From Portunus trituberculatus (Eukaryota; Arthropoda; Malacostraca; Decapoda; Portunidae): a DNA stretch of 64,000 nucleotides. A model generated the notes under the pieces. It ran no database searches and was not told the origin of the DNA. It was given only the letters and a program-made list of their open reading frames with translations. Below are positions 1-15,482 of this stretch, piece by piece. Each line of letters starts with the position of its first letter. The stretch's first letter is position 1. The position numbers and the translations under genes were made by a program. Location: the NCBI RefSeq assembly GCF_017591435.1, contig NC_059304.1:32031650-32095649 (forward strand), in the 5' to 3' direction.

Positions 1-274
1 TAGCACTGCAAATTCGGCTATATTGTATTTTCCAATAATCATTGAATACGATAAGCAAGTTGAAATTATGATGGAGTGGAATTGGAATTCCGATGAAATG
101 CCATGTGGTGGTGATGTGTTGCGAGAAGAACAACAAGAATAGTAGTGGTGGCAGAGGGAGAGAGTTGGGAAGTGACGTACGAACTTAACGCATATTATCC
201 ATGGAAGAAAATAAGTAAGGTGAGTGTGTAATTTGACGTTTATTTACTCATCTATGTTTTAATTGTGCTTTGAG

Positions 275-674
<400 letters not shown>

Positions 675-1458
675 AAAGGAAGAACATATTTGTAACCTAG
701 ATAAGCTAAATTGTAATCAAGACCATAATAGATTAGGGTGACCTTGAAACAATCATGTCTGTAAGGATCATGAGTGAGCAGGAGCATGACATCCTTACGC
801 AGCACTTTGGTGATGGCTGAGCAAGTTGTCTAAGGAGATTGCCTATAGCAATGGCCAGAAGTCGAATGACTTTTGGCACTCACATTCACTTTAATTTGTA
901 TTTGCCTTTATATTTAATGCTCTGATCTGCTGACAGTCTCCTAACAAAACCTAACAGTTGTTGGAGTGTCAATATATCAGATAACTAATATCAGGGAAAA
1001 CAGAATGTAATGAAAGCGAGTACTGCAGTGTTTGATTTATTTTTTTAATTTTCACTGATAATGGCATGAAGAGGTTTGGGAACATCAGTAAATAGATAAG
1101 GTTAGTGTATCAAGGGAAACGTAACACTTTCGTTTACATTATACAAGACGATAATTTATGTAGGAGAGGGTCCAAACTGGCGAGTTTTCAAATGAAAATA
1201 ATTTATTTTTTGCTATCTAATTTGTTGTTATACTATTCAGTAGATTTCGTAAAAGAAAATTGGAGATTCATGCTATATATCATCATTTTCAGAATCCAGA
1301 GCTGCGTATGATGGAAAATATATTACTGAAATACATATTGAGTTATGTATTTTTTGTTGGCTTTGTACTGTTACAGTATAATATATTTTTTTCCAGCTTA
1401 CTCATTATTTCAACAATCAACGTAAAAGCATGACTACGCCTACCCTTTGTTTACCATC
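675..1458. other. No gene recognised (AT-rich)
   Basis: AT-rich sequence without a recognisable protein, RNA gene or repeat family. The one plus-strand frame at 1105-1311 has no family signature and looks like chance. Confidence 0.6.
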
Positions 1459-1862
1459 TGTTGAAGAAACTCAGGCAAAATCTTGACAAAACCAGCTCGC
1501 TCGAGAGAGCTTATAACAACAAAAAGGCAGCTATGCTGGAAGTTGTATATTTCATAACATAAGATTTACAAACATACAAATAAAGTTTCTTCTTACATTT
1601 TTCGTAATAAAAAATATAAACAATCACATAATACTTTTCCATTTAATACTTTTCTATCTAAAAAAAAAAAAAAAAAAAAACTAGAAAAACAACACGGAAA
1701 ATCACTTATAGCACTTTAGCTGAAAAATGCAAGTCACCCATTAATCTTAGTTGAGACATATAGAAGAGCTTAAGTAGAAGGGGGACTAAAGCAATTAATT
1801 AATTATACCTTGAGGTAACTTCAATTACAATTTTAAAGTTCCAGGTATGTGTATTCTTAACA
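1459..1862 (-). repeat. BEL/Pao LTR (3' LTR of minus-strand element)
   Basis: Read on the minus strand it starts TGTTAA and ends TTCAACA, the same termini as the LTRs at 5173-5558 (plus) and 20414-20792 (minus). A purine-rich GGTGGGGAGTA tract lies just upstream of the TGTTAA start, as expected for a polypurine tract. It contains a 21-base A run at about 1661. Confidence 0.75.
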
Positions 1863-2221
1863 TACTCCCCACCATAGGAGTACTGAATCTAACATACTCC
1901 TCACCACAGAAGTACTGAATCTCCTATCAAAAATAGACGACACGTTAAATAATTTTCAAAAAGTAAGTTAATGCTTCCTGAGAAATAGCACCATATATAC
2001 AAGAAGATTACACCAAATTACGCTTGCAAATCTAGTATAATATGTACTTTCATGTCAACTTTACCTGTTCAAGATTCTCACTTTCATCATTCATCCCTAT
2101 AACATCCTCATCTTGTATAGGAAGCTCACTAGGAACATCTGAAGTTTCAGTGGTAACGTTTACATCATAGAAAATTTCTGTCATGCACTTTTTTAACAGG
2201 TCTACACAACACCCCCCTTAG

Positions 2222-2306
2222 CATTTCTTACATCTTAATTATATCATCACTGCCAGGTAGTAAATCAGTAATAATAGCCAAAGGCCAATTCATTTGAGGC
2301 ACATTG
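2222..2306 (-). pseudogene. BEL/Pao pol C-terminal (DUF5641-like) remnant
   Basis: The minus-strand translation contains NWPLAIITDLLPGSD, matching the conserved WPLG..LxPGSDG stretch near the C-terminus of BEL/Pao polyproteins, which follows the integrase. The parallel copy near 21150-21250 reads NWPLGIITYLLPGSDG. A stop codon follows shortly after, and the upstream part is separated by the inserted solo LTR. Confidence 0.65.
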
Positions 2307-3216
2307 TGTAACACGATTCTGGCATCGTATTAGTGGGTTGTTACTATCGCCGCGGGTTTTTCCAATGAGCAGTTTTGGTGGTAAAAACTGTTGTCTCTAT
2401 TGGCATATATTAGCCGCCATTTGTCATTATATATTTGGGTTATATTATTTGCTAAATATATATGTAAGTTGTGTATGTATTTTCATGTATATGTATATGT
2501 AAGAGGTACACGTATATGTAGAATACCTGTAAGATGTACTTTGTGACTATGTATAAGTTCGGGGTGTGGGTTTGCAAGAGTGGCCATTTGTGTCATTATC
2601 TATTTGGGTTATATTATTTGCTAAATCTATATGTAAGTTGTGTATGTATTTTTATGTATGATGTATATGTAATATGTATATGTATATGTAAGAGGTACAC
2701 GTATATGTAGAATGCCTGTAAGATGTACTTTGTGACTATGTATAAGTTCGGGGTGTGGGTTTGGAAGAGTTCGGGTGGGTTCAAGGCAAAGAGCCAGTTG
2801 TAATGGAGCGGGACTGGGACCGCTAGTGGCACTTATCACCTACCGCTCGGGTGGGACGTTACCCCTGGACTCTACTTCCCTAGCTTCAAGATTCCCGGGT
2901 ACAGCTGGCGTCGGCAATGTTGTGAGTTATTATGTTTATTTCATGTATGTTCTTCACTGTGATCATTATGTTCAAGTTATAACTTTGTGTATACACCTTC
3001 CTGTGCTGAAGTTTATTCTGGCAGCCTTTATTATTATCATCACACTTATAAGAAGGTCAAGTAATATTATTTATAAAATGATGAATGCTTATTACGGCAA
3101 ACGATACTTGTTTATGTGTAGTGAATGTAGTCTCGGTCTACAGGTTGGAACATAATGAATAAAGGGAAAGTTGCGGCTTATTGTTTGGCTTGTCACCCGG
3201 GTGCCTTGACGCTACA
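2307..3216 (+). mobile_element. Solo LTR (910 bp) with CATTG target duplication
   Basis: The segment begins TGTAAC and ends GCTACA (TG...CA termini). It is flanked by the 5-bp direct repeat CATTG at 2302-2306 and 3217-3221. Removing it joins the two halves of the host BEL/Pao element, by comparison with 21233-21292. The interior holds a direct duplication of about 170 bp (about 2413-2580 and 2582-2770) and an AATAAA followed by a G/T-rich stretch near 3157, as in an R-region poly(A) site. A 5-bp duplication suits Ty3/gypsy or BEL integrases. No internal protein-coding region remains. Confidence 0.8.
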
Positions 3217-3265
3217 CATTGTCTTTTCTTAACAGTACAATCGTACTTTTCTTTACATTACAATT

Positions 3266-3765
3266 NNNNNNNNNNNNNNNNNNNNNNNNNNNNNNNNNNN
3301 NNNNNNNNNNNNNNNNNNNNNNNNNNNNNNNNNNNNNNNNNNNNNNNNNNNNNNNNNNNNNNNNNNNNNNNNNNNNNNNNNNNNNNNNNNNNNNNNNNNN
3401 NNNNNNNNNNNNNNNNNNNNNNNNNNNNNNNNNNNNNNNNNNNNNNNNNNNNNNNNNNNNNNNNNNNNNNNNNNNNNNNNNNNNNNNNNNNNNNNNNNNN
3501 NNNNNNNNNNNNNNNNNNNNNNNNNNNNNNNNNNNNNNNNNNNNNNNNNNNNNNNNNNNNNNNNNNNNNNNNNNNNNNNNNNNNNNNNNNNNNNNNNNNN
3601 NNNNNNNNNNNNNNNNNNNNNNNNNNNNNNNNNNNNNNNNNNNNNNNNNNNNNNNNNNNNNNNNNNNNNNNNNNNNNNNNNNNNNNNNNNNNNNNNNNNN
3701 NNNNNNNNNNNNNNNNNNNNNNNNNNNNNNNNNNNNNNNNNNNNNNNNNNNNNNNNNNNNNNNNN
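3266..3765. other. Assembly gap (500 N)
   Basis: Exactly 500 ambiguous bases. The left flank is BEL/Pao element and the right flank is a GAA-rich simple repeat. Confidence 0.99.
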
Positions 3766-3875
3766 AGAAGAAGAAGAACAAGAACAAGAAGAAGATAAAA
3801 AAAGATAAATGATCATCGTATACCGTGCCATATATACATATATCAGCTCGTCAAACACTTGCAACTCGCTTTCAC

Positions 3876-4354
3876 CTCTGTTATGCTAAACGCACAACAG
3901 AGGTGATAGTATCTGACATGGAGGCGTAGATTTCTCTCTTTTTCTCAACCTAAACCAGATTGGTTGGAGAACAGGTTGTGTTAAACCTTGGTTTAACACA
4001 ACCTGTTCTCGTGCTTTACATGATAGAGAGGTTGGCCACAAAAGGTACACGGGCCTTCCATCACCTGAATCTCACCCACTTTATATTTATGCCCGAAATC
4101 ATGCCAAATTTGTTCTTCAACTTGCCAAACATTCCTTCTTAATTGGAAAATGTCAAAATCTTTCAAAATCTTATTTCCCTCCTGACTTTTGGCATTTGGT
4201 CAAAAACATCTCCAATAACTTTACTTCTTCATCTTACCTTCCATTGTGTCATCTATCGATGGTACTACTGCCATCTCATCTATTTATAAAGTTGAACTCT
4301 TTTCTTAAACCCTTGCTCACAACTCCACCTTTGATGATTCTGGGTTTGTCCCTA
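3876..4354 (+). mobile_element. Jockey-like LINE fragment (EN-RT linker region)
   Basis: Collinear with the LINE copies at about 6820-7230 and 61290-61720. It shares GAGGTGATA..TCTG, the GCCCACA/GCCACAAAAGGTAC stretch, the NISNNFTSS coding stretch and DDSG/GLVP-like codons before the RT domain. Stops and frameshifts break the reading frame. The right end is cut by the CT array at 4355. It contains a perfect 21-bp inverted duplication at 3967-4010 (see findings). Confidence 0.75.
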
Positions 4355-5172
<818 letters not shown>

Positions 5173-5558
5173 TGTTAAAAATATAAATAAATGTACCTAA
5201 GTCTTTAAATATTTGTAAGTTACCTCAAGGTATAATTTATTGATTTAGTCACCCTTTCACTTAATTTCTTTTATAGTCTCAGGTAAGATTTAATGGGTGA
5301 CTTGTATTTTCAGCTATAGTACTATAAGTATTTTTTCAGTATTGTTTCTCTAGTCTTTTTCTTCTTTTCATAGAGAAGTATTAAATGCAAAAGTATTATG
5401 TGACTCATTATTATGTTTTTGCATGTAATGAGGAACTGCATTTGTATGTTTGTAAAGCCTTTGTTATGAAATACACAGAACCCATCATGGCTGAGTTTTT
5501 TCATAAGCCCTTGTGAGCGAGCTGGTTTTGTCAAGATTTTGCCTGAGTCTCTTCAACA
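5173..5558 (+). repeat. BEL/Pao 5' LTR
   Basis: Starts TGTTAA and ends TTCAACA. The reverse complements at 1459-1862 and 20414-20792 share the central blocks GTATTAAATG.AAAGTATTATGTGA and TGTCAAGATTTTGCCTGAGT. Length differences (379-404 bp) are mainly A-rich indels. Confidence 0.78.
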
Positions 5559-5641
5559 TTTATGGTGCCCAGACCTGGGAACTTTAGATGGACTGTACTA
5601 GAAGGTAATTAAATTATTGTCAGAAAGTTATTGTCAGAAAA

Positions 5642-6204
5642 ATGTCTCAAGACTTGAAAGAAGCTCGCAAGATGAGGGGGTCAGGCAAAGGGTGGTTGTC
5701 ACGGAGTATGAAAGAACTCCAAGAATTATGTGAGGACACTGACACCAGCTTTGAGTTGTTAGATTGTGCTGTTAGTGTTTTTGACGAGCACATGGCAGCC
5801 TTTGATTCTCTTCAGGCCGAGGTTGGGTTACTGCTGGATATACCTGCTGACCTTGAAGCAAATATTGATGAAACTGACAGGATCCACAAAGATGCTAGGA
5901 AAGAAAGAGCCCGAACAGCTACATTTTTGAGGAGAGCAAATAATGATAGTGATTAGGCATCACCATTTCTAAGAAGAGATCAGAGGTTAAATTACCTAGA
6001 CTGGAGATCCCCAATATTCTGACGAGTTAACTGAATATCATTCATTCTGGGATAGATTTGAGGCACTGGTTGACCAAAGTGATCTGCCAGATATAAGCAA
6101 ATTTAGTAACTTGAAGTCATTATTTCAAGGAAAAGCACTATCACTCACTCAGGGCTTGTCTCTTTCTTCATCAAATTATAAGGTGGTCTATGACCTGTTA
6201 AAAG

Positions 6205-6207
<3 letters not shown>
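5642..6207 (+). pseudogene. BEL/Pao gag (N-terminal part, DUF1759 region)
   Basis: The frame 5642-5956 (104 aa, start MSQDLKEARK) is followed, after a stop and frameshift, by SFxxRFEALVDQSDLPDIS and KSLFQGKALSLTQGLS up to 6207. The latter is the DUF1759-type block of BEL/Pao Gag, which is conserved as (S)FWDxFE..I....L....KFxYLxxxLxGxA. The same block is better preserved at 49042-49200. The 104-aa part may be the native Gag N-terminus, because it starts about 80 bp after the primer site. The frame is broken and the 3' part is replaced by an AT array. Confidence 0.7.
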
Positions 6208-9528
<3,321 letters not shown>

Positions 9529-9659
9529 TACCTTTATTTTTTTCTCTCTTTTGCATTAGCTTTATGTGTGTTTTTACAGTGTTTTGTTATTCTAATGGCA
9601 GTTGTGCCATTATAATGAAATAAAGGAAGGAAAGCTGAAGTAGTAAAGTTATTGGAGAT

Positions 9660-9661
<2 letters not shown>
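9529..9661. other. Short unique spacer
   Basis: T-rich sequence between the fold-back element and the next AT array. Nothing recognised. Confidence 0.5.

Positions 9662-9753
<92 letters not shown>
9662..9753. repeat. (AT)n microsatellite
   Basis: Nearly pure AT array immediately before the LTR start TGTGATGGGC. Confidence 0.95.
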
Positions 9754-9756
<3 letters not shown>

Positions 9757-10967
9757 GATGGGCACCGTCTTAATCCCCTTTAATTTATTATTTCATTATA
9801 TGTGAAGCCTATGGCCACCCATCGCGGGCCCCTCGGGCTGTTCTGTTGAGCAGACAACCCGCCTCCTCCTCTCCGCCATTTTGTGTGCCTGCGAGCTTCA
9901 CAGTTAGTAACCAGCTAGCCTTCAGCGGAGATAGACACGCACTCTCGTCGGTCTGGCACAGTGTTAGGGAGATTCGTGTTGCTGGGCTTCGCTTGTTACT
10001 CACTAGTCATCGGTCTGGGAGTTGTGCCCTCCTGTTGAGTAGCTGGCTTGTTACTCGGTAGACCGTGGCTGTGTAGGACAACGGGCTTGTTGTCCTGAGG
10101 AAAGTGTAGCCGGTTGGGGCTGCATTTCCTGTTGTGCGTTCGTCCACTCGGGTGTGGCGACGCGGAGAGACACGCTTTGTCTCGTCCTGTTTTTGCTGTT
10201 GTGGTGGCCGTGGTCACCAGTGTGTTTGGTGGGCGGCTGTGTGCCCCCACCATCTTTTGTATAGTTTCAGTAGTATACTGTATTGTAGTGGTAGTAGCCA
10301 CGCACACCATTGAAGGCTGAGAGGCTTCATGTCGGCCAGTGGTGCGTAGTTGTCGTCCGCCAGACTTGTCTGCGACGAGTATTTGGACTCGTGTATAGCT
10401 GGTGTCACCCGTAGGTGGTGTCTGGGCTTGTGTGTACATCACCGGATGTGCTGTACACATCATATATTGCAGTAGTAGTAGGCCAGGGATGTCAGTCTGA
10501 CAGGTGTTAGGAAGCACCTGTTGTAGTAGGATAGTATAGTAATATATATACTGCACGTTTTGTCCCAGTCTGTGAACCCTCACAGCCTGGGTGCAAGGCG
10601 TGCGGAGAGGCATTAATACTTCATAGAAGTGGGTGGAATTGTCCTTGTGGGCGGTTTCTCTAGGGGTATTAAGGCCTCGCCCTGTTACACATAACATCTA
10701 CCATTTATAAATTCTACTTGGTTGGGTACAGGAGGAGAAGGAGTTGCTGAGGAGATTCCCTTACAGTGGGGGAAATTATACACTGTTGGCGACCTTGAAA
10801 GAACCTAAGGGTTACGGCGGCTGTGAGTTGTAGTAGTGGGGACTCTGTGGAGTGTTTTATAATCCCCACTGTACTGACCGTAACAAAGTTGGCGATTTTG
10901 CCAGAATAACAGTCTAGTGAGCTATAGCAGCTAACCGCAGCTGTGTGGCGATACAGTAACCATAACA
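9754..10967 (+). mobile_element. Ty3/gypsy-like LTR plus leader
   Basis: A GC-richer block begins TGTGATGGGC and plausibly ends TTATACA at 10782. It is followed by TTGGCGACC, a common gypsy primer-binding-type sequence, and about 180 bp of leader. A reverse-oriented, diverged, partial copy lies at 45908-46475 and shares the LTR/leader junction, including TTGGCGACC. No gag follows: an AT array starts at 10968. The exact 3' LTR boundary is uncertain. A 233-aa antisense frame inside (9996-10697) has no family signature and is rejected as a gene. Confidence 0.65.
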
Positions 10968-10977
10968 ATATATATAT

Positions 10978-11071
<94 letters not shown>
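10968..11071. repeat. (AT)n microsatellite
   Basis: AT array that terminates the LTR leader copy. Confidence 0.95.
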
Positions 11072-11073
<2 letters not shown>

Positions 11074-12276
11074 CAAGAGTTTGCCCTAACCAATTTATTT
11101 TTCTAAGAGAAATATAGCATAAAAAATAAATAAATAAATAAAAGCAACATATATAAAATCAAATAACCTGCGTTCTTAATTAAACAAGTGATGCCATCTT
11201 GTTTTATCTCGATAACTCATAAAAATCTGAATTGTGTGGGACAAATTATTTCACTGAACACAATTGTATTTCTATTTGCTCAAGAATTCCTAGTAACATT
11301 GACGTCTATCTGTGATGTACGTAAATACATTCCTGCATATCCTATATTACTACACCCATGGAACACAATGCTCATAGATCTGAAGTTTTCTCGTATAGAC
11401 AAACATGCTGAGTATCTACTATTTATCATGAATCATTGATATACCTTGTCCATTCATGTCACGTCATGTCAATACCAATCATGAGTAGATGTTTGTAATT
11501 TTCTGTCGTCGAAAACAATAAGTTAATTTGAAAAGCCATTAAGAAAACATTCTTTCTACGTTTCCAAATGTCAAAGGCCTTGTAGAATGAGAAATCGAGG
11601 ATAGATTGTTTAGGAGTTCTTACAGTTAAAGGTATGTATGTTCAGAGTATTTGCCTCTTTCGCACTATTTTGTCAGAAAGGCGAGTTACTATTATATCTA
11701 TTAGAATACACATTTGATGGTTAGGTAAGAAGCATTCTCGCATATTCTCAGAAGTATACAAGATGAATGAAGGGAACAGATAATCGATATGCTTAAGCAA
11801 ATTCTTATGATCAGAGCATAGTTATTGTTACTGAGAATTTTCTACGTTTGTCCATGAAGTCATAGATTATGAATTTGTTACTGGAAGTTTTCCGGTATAT
11901 ACATATATATACGAACACAGACCACATTAACAACACCAAACTTGTCCCATGTGGTTTTGACAGCGATGAGAAATGGCAACACACCAGATCAGATAACACG
12001 AAATCTCCGGAGGAGATACCCAATGAAGAATTTCTGATAATTACACACAAAGAACCTTCCATATATTGTTCATGATAACAAGAAATTGTAATCTTTAATT
12101 TCAATTTAAGTTTGGTTCTTGCATGACGGACGATTTTTTTCCTTAAATACCATATTCCATAGTGCAAACTTATAGACACTACTCATTGCACGTCAAAAAA
12201 AAATAATAATACATCCTGCACAATGCGCTCCACCCTACACTTAAATTGATTGAAGCTGATTTACAAAATCTTGATT

Positions 12277-12281
<5 letters not shown>
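11072..12281. other. No gene recognised
   Basis: About 1.2 kb of AT-rich sequence. The frames at 11188-11439 (plus) and 11811-12179 (minus) show no recognisable domain, and no splice structure suggests a gene. A CT array starts at about 12282. Confidence 0.55.

Positions 12282-12329
<48 letters not shown>
12282..12329. repeat. (CT)n microsatellite
   Basis: CT array directly abutting the SINE head. Confidence 0.95.
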
Positions 12330-12331
<2 letters not shown>

Positions 12332-12612
12332 ACCGCTTAGTGTAGTGGTTAGCACATTCGGCTCACAACCGAAAAGGCCCGGTTCGAGTCCCGGGCGCGG
12401 AGAGGCAAATGGGAAAGCCTCTTAATGTGTAACTCCTGTTCACCTATCAACTACACTAGGTACGGGATGTAACTCGAGGGACTGTGCCCTCGCTTTCCCG
12501 GTATGTGGAGTAGGTTGTGACCTCAGTCCTACCCGAAGATCCGTCTATGAGCTCTGAACTCGCTCCGTAATGGGGAAGGTTGGTTAGTTAACCAGCAGGG
12601 GACTCTTATTCT
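12330..12612 (+). mobile_element. tRNA-Val-derived SINE
   Basis: The head (about 12331-12402) has a box A-like TAGTGTAGTGGTTAGC, an anticodon loop CTCACAA (anticodon CAC, valine) with TTCGG/CCGAA stem, a box B GGTTCGAGTCC and a GCGCGG acceptor side. A tRNA-unrelated body follows, beginning GAGGCAAATGGGAAAGCC and including TACGGGATGTAACTCGAG and CCTACCCGAAGATC. The same body occurs three times at 36078-36862. The acceptor stem is incomplete, so I call it a SINE rather than a functional tRNA gene. Confidence 0.85.
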
Positions 12613-12645
12613 TATTCACATTCACATTTCTCTCTCTCTCTCTCT

Positions 12646-13145
12646 NNNNNNNNNNNNNNNNNNNNNNNNNNNNNNNNNNNNNNNNNNNNNNNNNNNNNNN
12701 NNNNNNNNNNNNNNNNNNNNNNNNNNNNNNNNNNNNNNNNNNNNNNNNNNNNNNNNNNNNNNNNNNNNNNNNNNNNNNNNNNNNNNNNNNNNNNNNNNNN
12801 NNNNNNNNNNNNNNNNNNNNNNNNNNNNNNNNNNNNNNNNNNNNNNNNNNNNNNNNNNNNNNNNNNNNNNNNNNNNNNNNNNNNNNNNNNNNNNNNNNNN
12901 NNNNNNNNNNNNNNNNNNNNNNNNNNNNNNNNNNNNNNNNNNNNNNNNNNNNNNNNNNNNNNNNNNNNNNNNNNNNNNNNNNNNNNNNNNNNNNNNNNNN
13001 NNNNNNNNNNNNNNNNNNNNNNNNNNNNNNNNNNNNNNNNNNNNNNNNNNNNNNNNNNNNNNNNNNNNNNNNNNNNNNNNNNNNNNNNNNNNNNNNNNNN
13101 NNNNNNNNNNNNNNNNNNNNNNNNNNNNNNNNNNNNNNNNNNNNN
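12646..13145. other. Assembly gap (500 N)
   Basis: Exactly 500 ambiguous bases, entered from a CT repeat. Confidence 0.99.
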
Positions 13146-13519
13146 ACTAACAGACTGCATGTTGCTACAACTGCTTATCGCATCCTAGCAAAACAATCCA
13201 TTTCAAGGCAAGACGTCCCGTGCTATAACTGGGAGCCGTCAAAATCACTAATTAATGACGTAAAAAGCGGGAAATGCCACCAGCGATACGTGAGTCGGCG
13301 GAAGGAGATGAGAGAAAAGATGAATCTAGCAACTTTACATTCAAGGAATGTTGACAGTGATGATGATGATGACCTCTCCATGCAATTTTTCCGTCAATAG
13401 TATCATCATCGGTGAGCATCAAATACCTGAAACTTGTGAATTTGTTTTCATTCTTGTGAAAAATCAAGTGTGTATCTAGTGATTTCCGAAAATCTCGAGT
13501 GGCAACACTGCTCAACTGC
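13146..13519. other. No gene recognised
   Basis: Contains a short GAT run. The minus-strand frame at 13252-13527 has no recognised domain. Confidence 0.5.
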
Positions 13520-13712
13520 TGACTCACTCATGACCACCACATCATCTGCATAAAGGAGCACACCTATCTTCTCATTTCCCACTCTTACTCCTGCATTCAT
13601 TCTTCTCAATCTGGCTGCTAACTCCTCTGTATACAAACTGAAAAGGGTTGGTGACAGAATACATCCTTGCCTAACTCCTCTCTCACTCTTCACCCAATCT
13701 GTCTCTATCTCC
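13520..13712 (-). pseudogene. LINE reverse-transcriptase fragment (YADD region)
   Basis: The minus-strand frame reads GVRQGCILSPTLFSLYTEEL and then VLLYADDVVVMSES, which are RT motifs B and C with the catalytic YADD box. It is a second, short copy of the segment at about 15225-15345 of the neighbouring LINE. It is cut on both sides, so only the palm motifs remain. Confidence 0.8.
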
Positions 13713-13719
13713 TAGTCTG

Positions 13720-13818
13720 TATTCTTGACCTTGATCTTGATCTTGATACTACAGGCGACTCGGGATCACTCCTGAGCCGGGCCTTTGGATCGGCAGCTCC
13801 TGTAGACGACAAAAAAAG

Positions 13819-13873
<55 letters not shown>

Positions 13874-13975
13874 TCTAGTCATTTGGATCTTGATCTTGAT
13901 GCTACATGTGACGCAGAATTTAAGTTCTGAGTCAGGTCTTTGTATTGGCAGCGCCTGTAGGGAAAATAAGAAAAA
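13720..13975 (-). repeat. Two copies of a short repeat with (ATCAAG)n end, split by CA/A tract
   Basis: Copies lie at about 13725-13806 and 13883-13965. Each has (CTTGAT)n at the low-coordinate end, then CTACA.G.GAC, a GAGTC/GAGCC.GG.CTTTG block, and GGCAGC.CCTGTAG. Between them is a (CA)n tract (about 13819-13853) followed by an A run. The second copy sits just beyond the 3' end of the minus-strand LINE ORF, so the unit may be that LINE's 3' UTR or a SINE sharing it. Confidence 0.6.
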
Positions 13976-13989
13976 ACACAAACAACAAA

Positions 13990-15350
13990 AGAGGGCAATC
14001 ACCATCTTTCACACCACTAGTTCCTGCATCTAGCACACCACATTCTCTCCAGGAACTCTTTTACAGCCTCAATCATCCTTTCATTCGTTTTCCCACAGAG
14101 TCCCAGCAGCACCACCATCTCTTTCTGTCATCTCCACTCTGTCATGCCCCAGCTCCCTCAGCACCACTTGCATCATCTCATACCTGTCTCTGGCATACTT
14201 CACACACTCCAGCACCACATGCTCCACCGTCTCATCCTCTCCCATGTCACACATCTGGCACACTTTGCTGCGGGACTCAGACCATCTATAATTCCTTGCA
14301 TTCACATCCATGCACTGTGCCCAAGCTCGGAAGAGAAGGTCCCCACCCAGGCTTCCATCATACCACTTTTCATACATTGGGGCCTCTTTCTCTCTATACC
14401 ATTCCAAGGTACTCTTTTGCTCAATCCTATTCCTCCAGTCACTCAGTCCCACACCTTTCACTATTCTGTCTATCTCACTCCTCCACTTCCTTACACCCCA
14501 TTCTCTACCCTCTCCATTTCTAACAATCATACTCCAGTCCTTCTCTAAGTGCCTTCCTTCTACCTGCTGAAAGGCCCAACTAGCTATTAGACCACTCTTT
14601 ACCACCATCCTGACACACTTTTCCCCCCACTTGCCACTCCTGACATTCCACAGAAACACTTTTCTCACTATTCTAGCATCATTCATTCGCTCTAACCTAG
14701 TCTTATACCGTAGGATCGCTTTTACATACCTTTCTCTAAAAGTGCTCCAACCCATGTCTCCCCTAAGAGCCTCTACTGCTGCATATCTAGGTGCATTAAG
14801 TGCCATTCTTGCAACTCTATTGTGTCCTATTTCTAACTTTTCTAGTTCACTCTCATTCCATGCAATCACATCCATACCATACATGATGCTCGGAACAGCC
14901 ACGCTCTTCCAAACTTCTCGCAGCAAGTCATATTTACTCGCTCTCATCCTTGCTGCACTTCCTAGTTGACCTACCCACTGACTCACCATGCTTATCTTCT
15001 CATTCTTTGTCTTCACGCAGCCAACCAGACTCATCCAAATCCCCAGGTACTTGTATTCATCTGTCTGTTGCATCTCGTTCTCACCTAGTCTCCACATTGA
15101 GTTCCTCTCATCCTCTGACCCATTCACAACCATTACCTTGCTCTTTTCACTGCTAAACCTCACTCCAAAGTCTCTTCCATACCCATCTACAACATCAAAC
15201 AAACTGTGAAGCTCTTCTGCCGACTCACTCATAACAACATCATCTGCATACAAGAGCACACATATCTTATCATTACCCACATTTACACCTGCATTCATTC
15301 TCCTCAATAGCAGCCAGTTCCTCTGTATATAAGCTAAAGCGTGTTGGTGA
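13990..15350 (-). mobile_element. Non-LTR retrotransposon, ORF2 C-terminal half (RT palm to zinc knuckle)
   Basis: An uninterrupted minus-strand frame of 408 codons (15307-14081) begins within RT motif C (ICVLLYADDVVMSESAEEL). It continues through the RT thumb (KYLGIWMS) to a C-terminal CCHC-type knuckle near residues 350-368 (CQMC, then EHVVLEC). This arrangement is typical of LINE ORF2 proteins without an RNase H. The upstream RT fingers and endonuclease are missing: beyond 15345 the frame is lost and a poly-T run follows (15441-15481). The clade is not resolved by eye. The long intact frame indicates a fairly young copy. Confidence 0.8.
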
Positions 15351-15435
15351 TAATATGCAAAATATTCGTATTTTCAAATTAAATACTTTTAACGGTACCA
15401 AAATAGAAACAGAAATCTTTATACGATGAGGGATC

Positions 15436-15438
15436 CGT

Positions 15439-15482
<44 letters not shown>

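Larger units (their letters stand above)
1459..3265 (-). mobile_element. BEL/Pao-type LTR retrotransposon, 3' end, interrupted by a solo LTR
   Basis: On the minus strand this is the 3' end of a BEL/Pao element. It comprises a short C-terminal pol remnant (2222-2306), an untranslated stretch and an LTR (1459-1862). The sequence is collinear with the copy at 20414-21720 and its LTR matches the plus-strand LTR at 5173-5558. Element sequence stops at 2306, resumes at 3217 and runs into the assembly gap. The intervening 910 bp is a separate LTR insertion. Pol coding is broken by stops, so the copy is dead. Confidence 0.8.

Noticed and set aside
3181..3864. Long frames across the N gap (also at 12612-13160, 36829-37536, 58541-59503)
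   Set aside because: Open only because ambiguous bases cannot encode stops. Only the flanking real sequence was used.
9996..10697. 233-codon minus-strand frame
   Set aside because: Antisense inside a gypsy-like LTR, with no recognisable domain. The diverged LTR copy at 45908-46475 does not preserve the frame.
12331..12402. Functional tRNA-Val gene (also 36078 and 36619)
   Set aside because: Imperfect acceptor or T-arm, and the same tRNA-unrelated body follows each copy, so these are SINE heads.
14144..14570. Plus-strand His/Ser/Pro-rich frames opposite the LINE
   Set aside because: Shadows of the minus-strand LINE ORF2 with its intact 408-codon frame and RT motifs.
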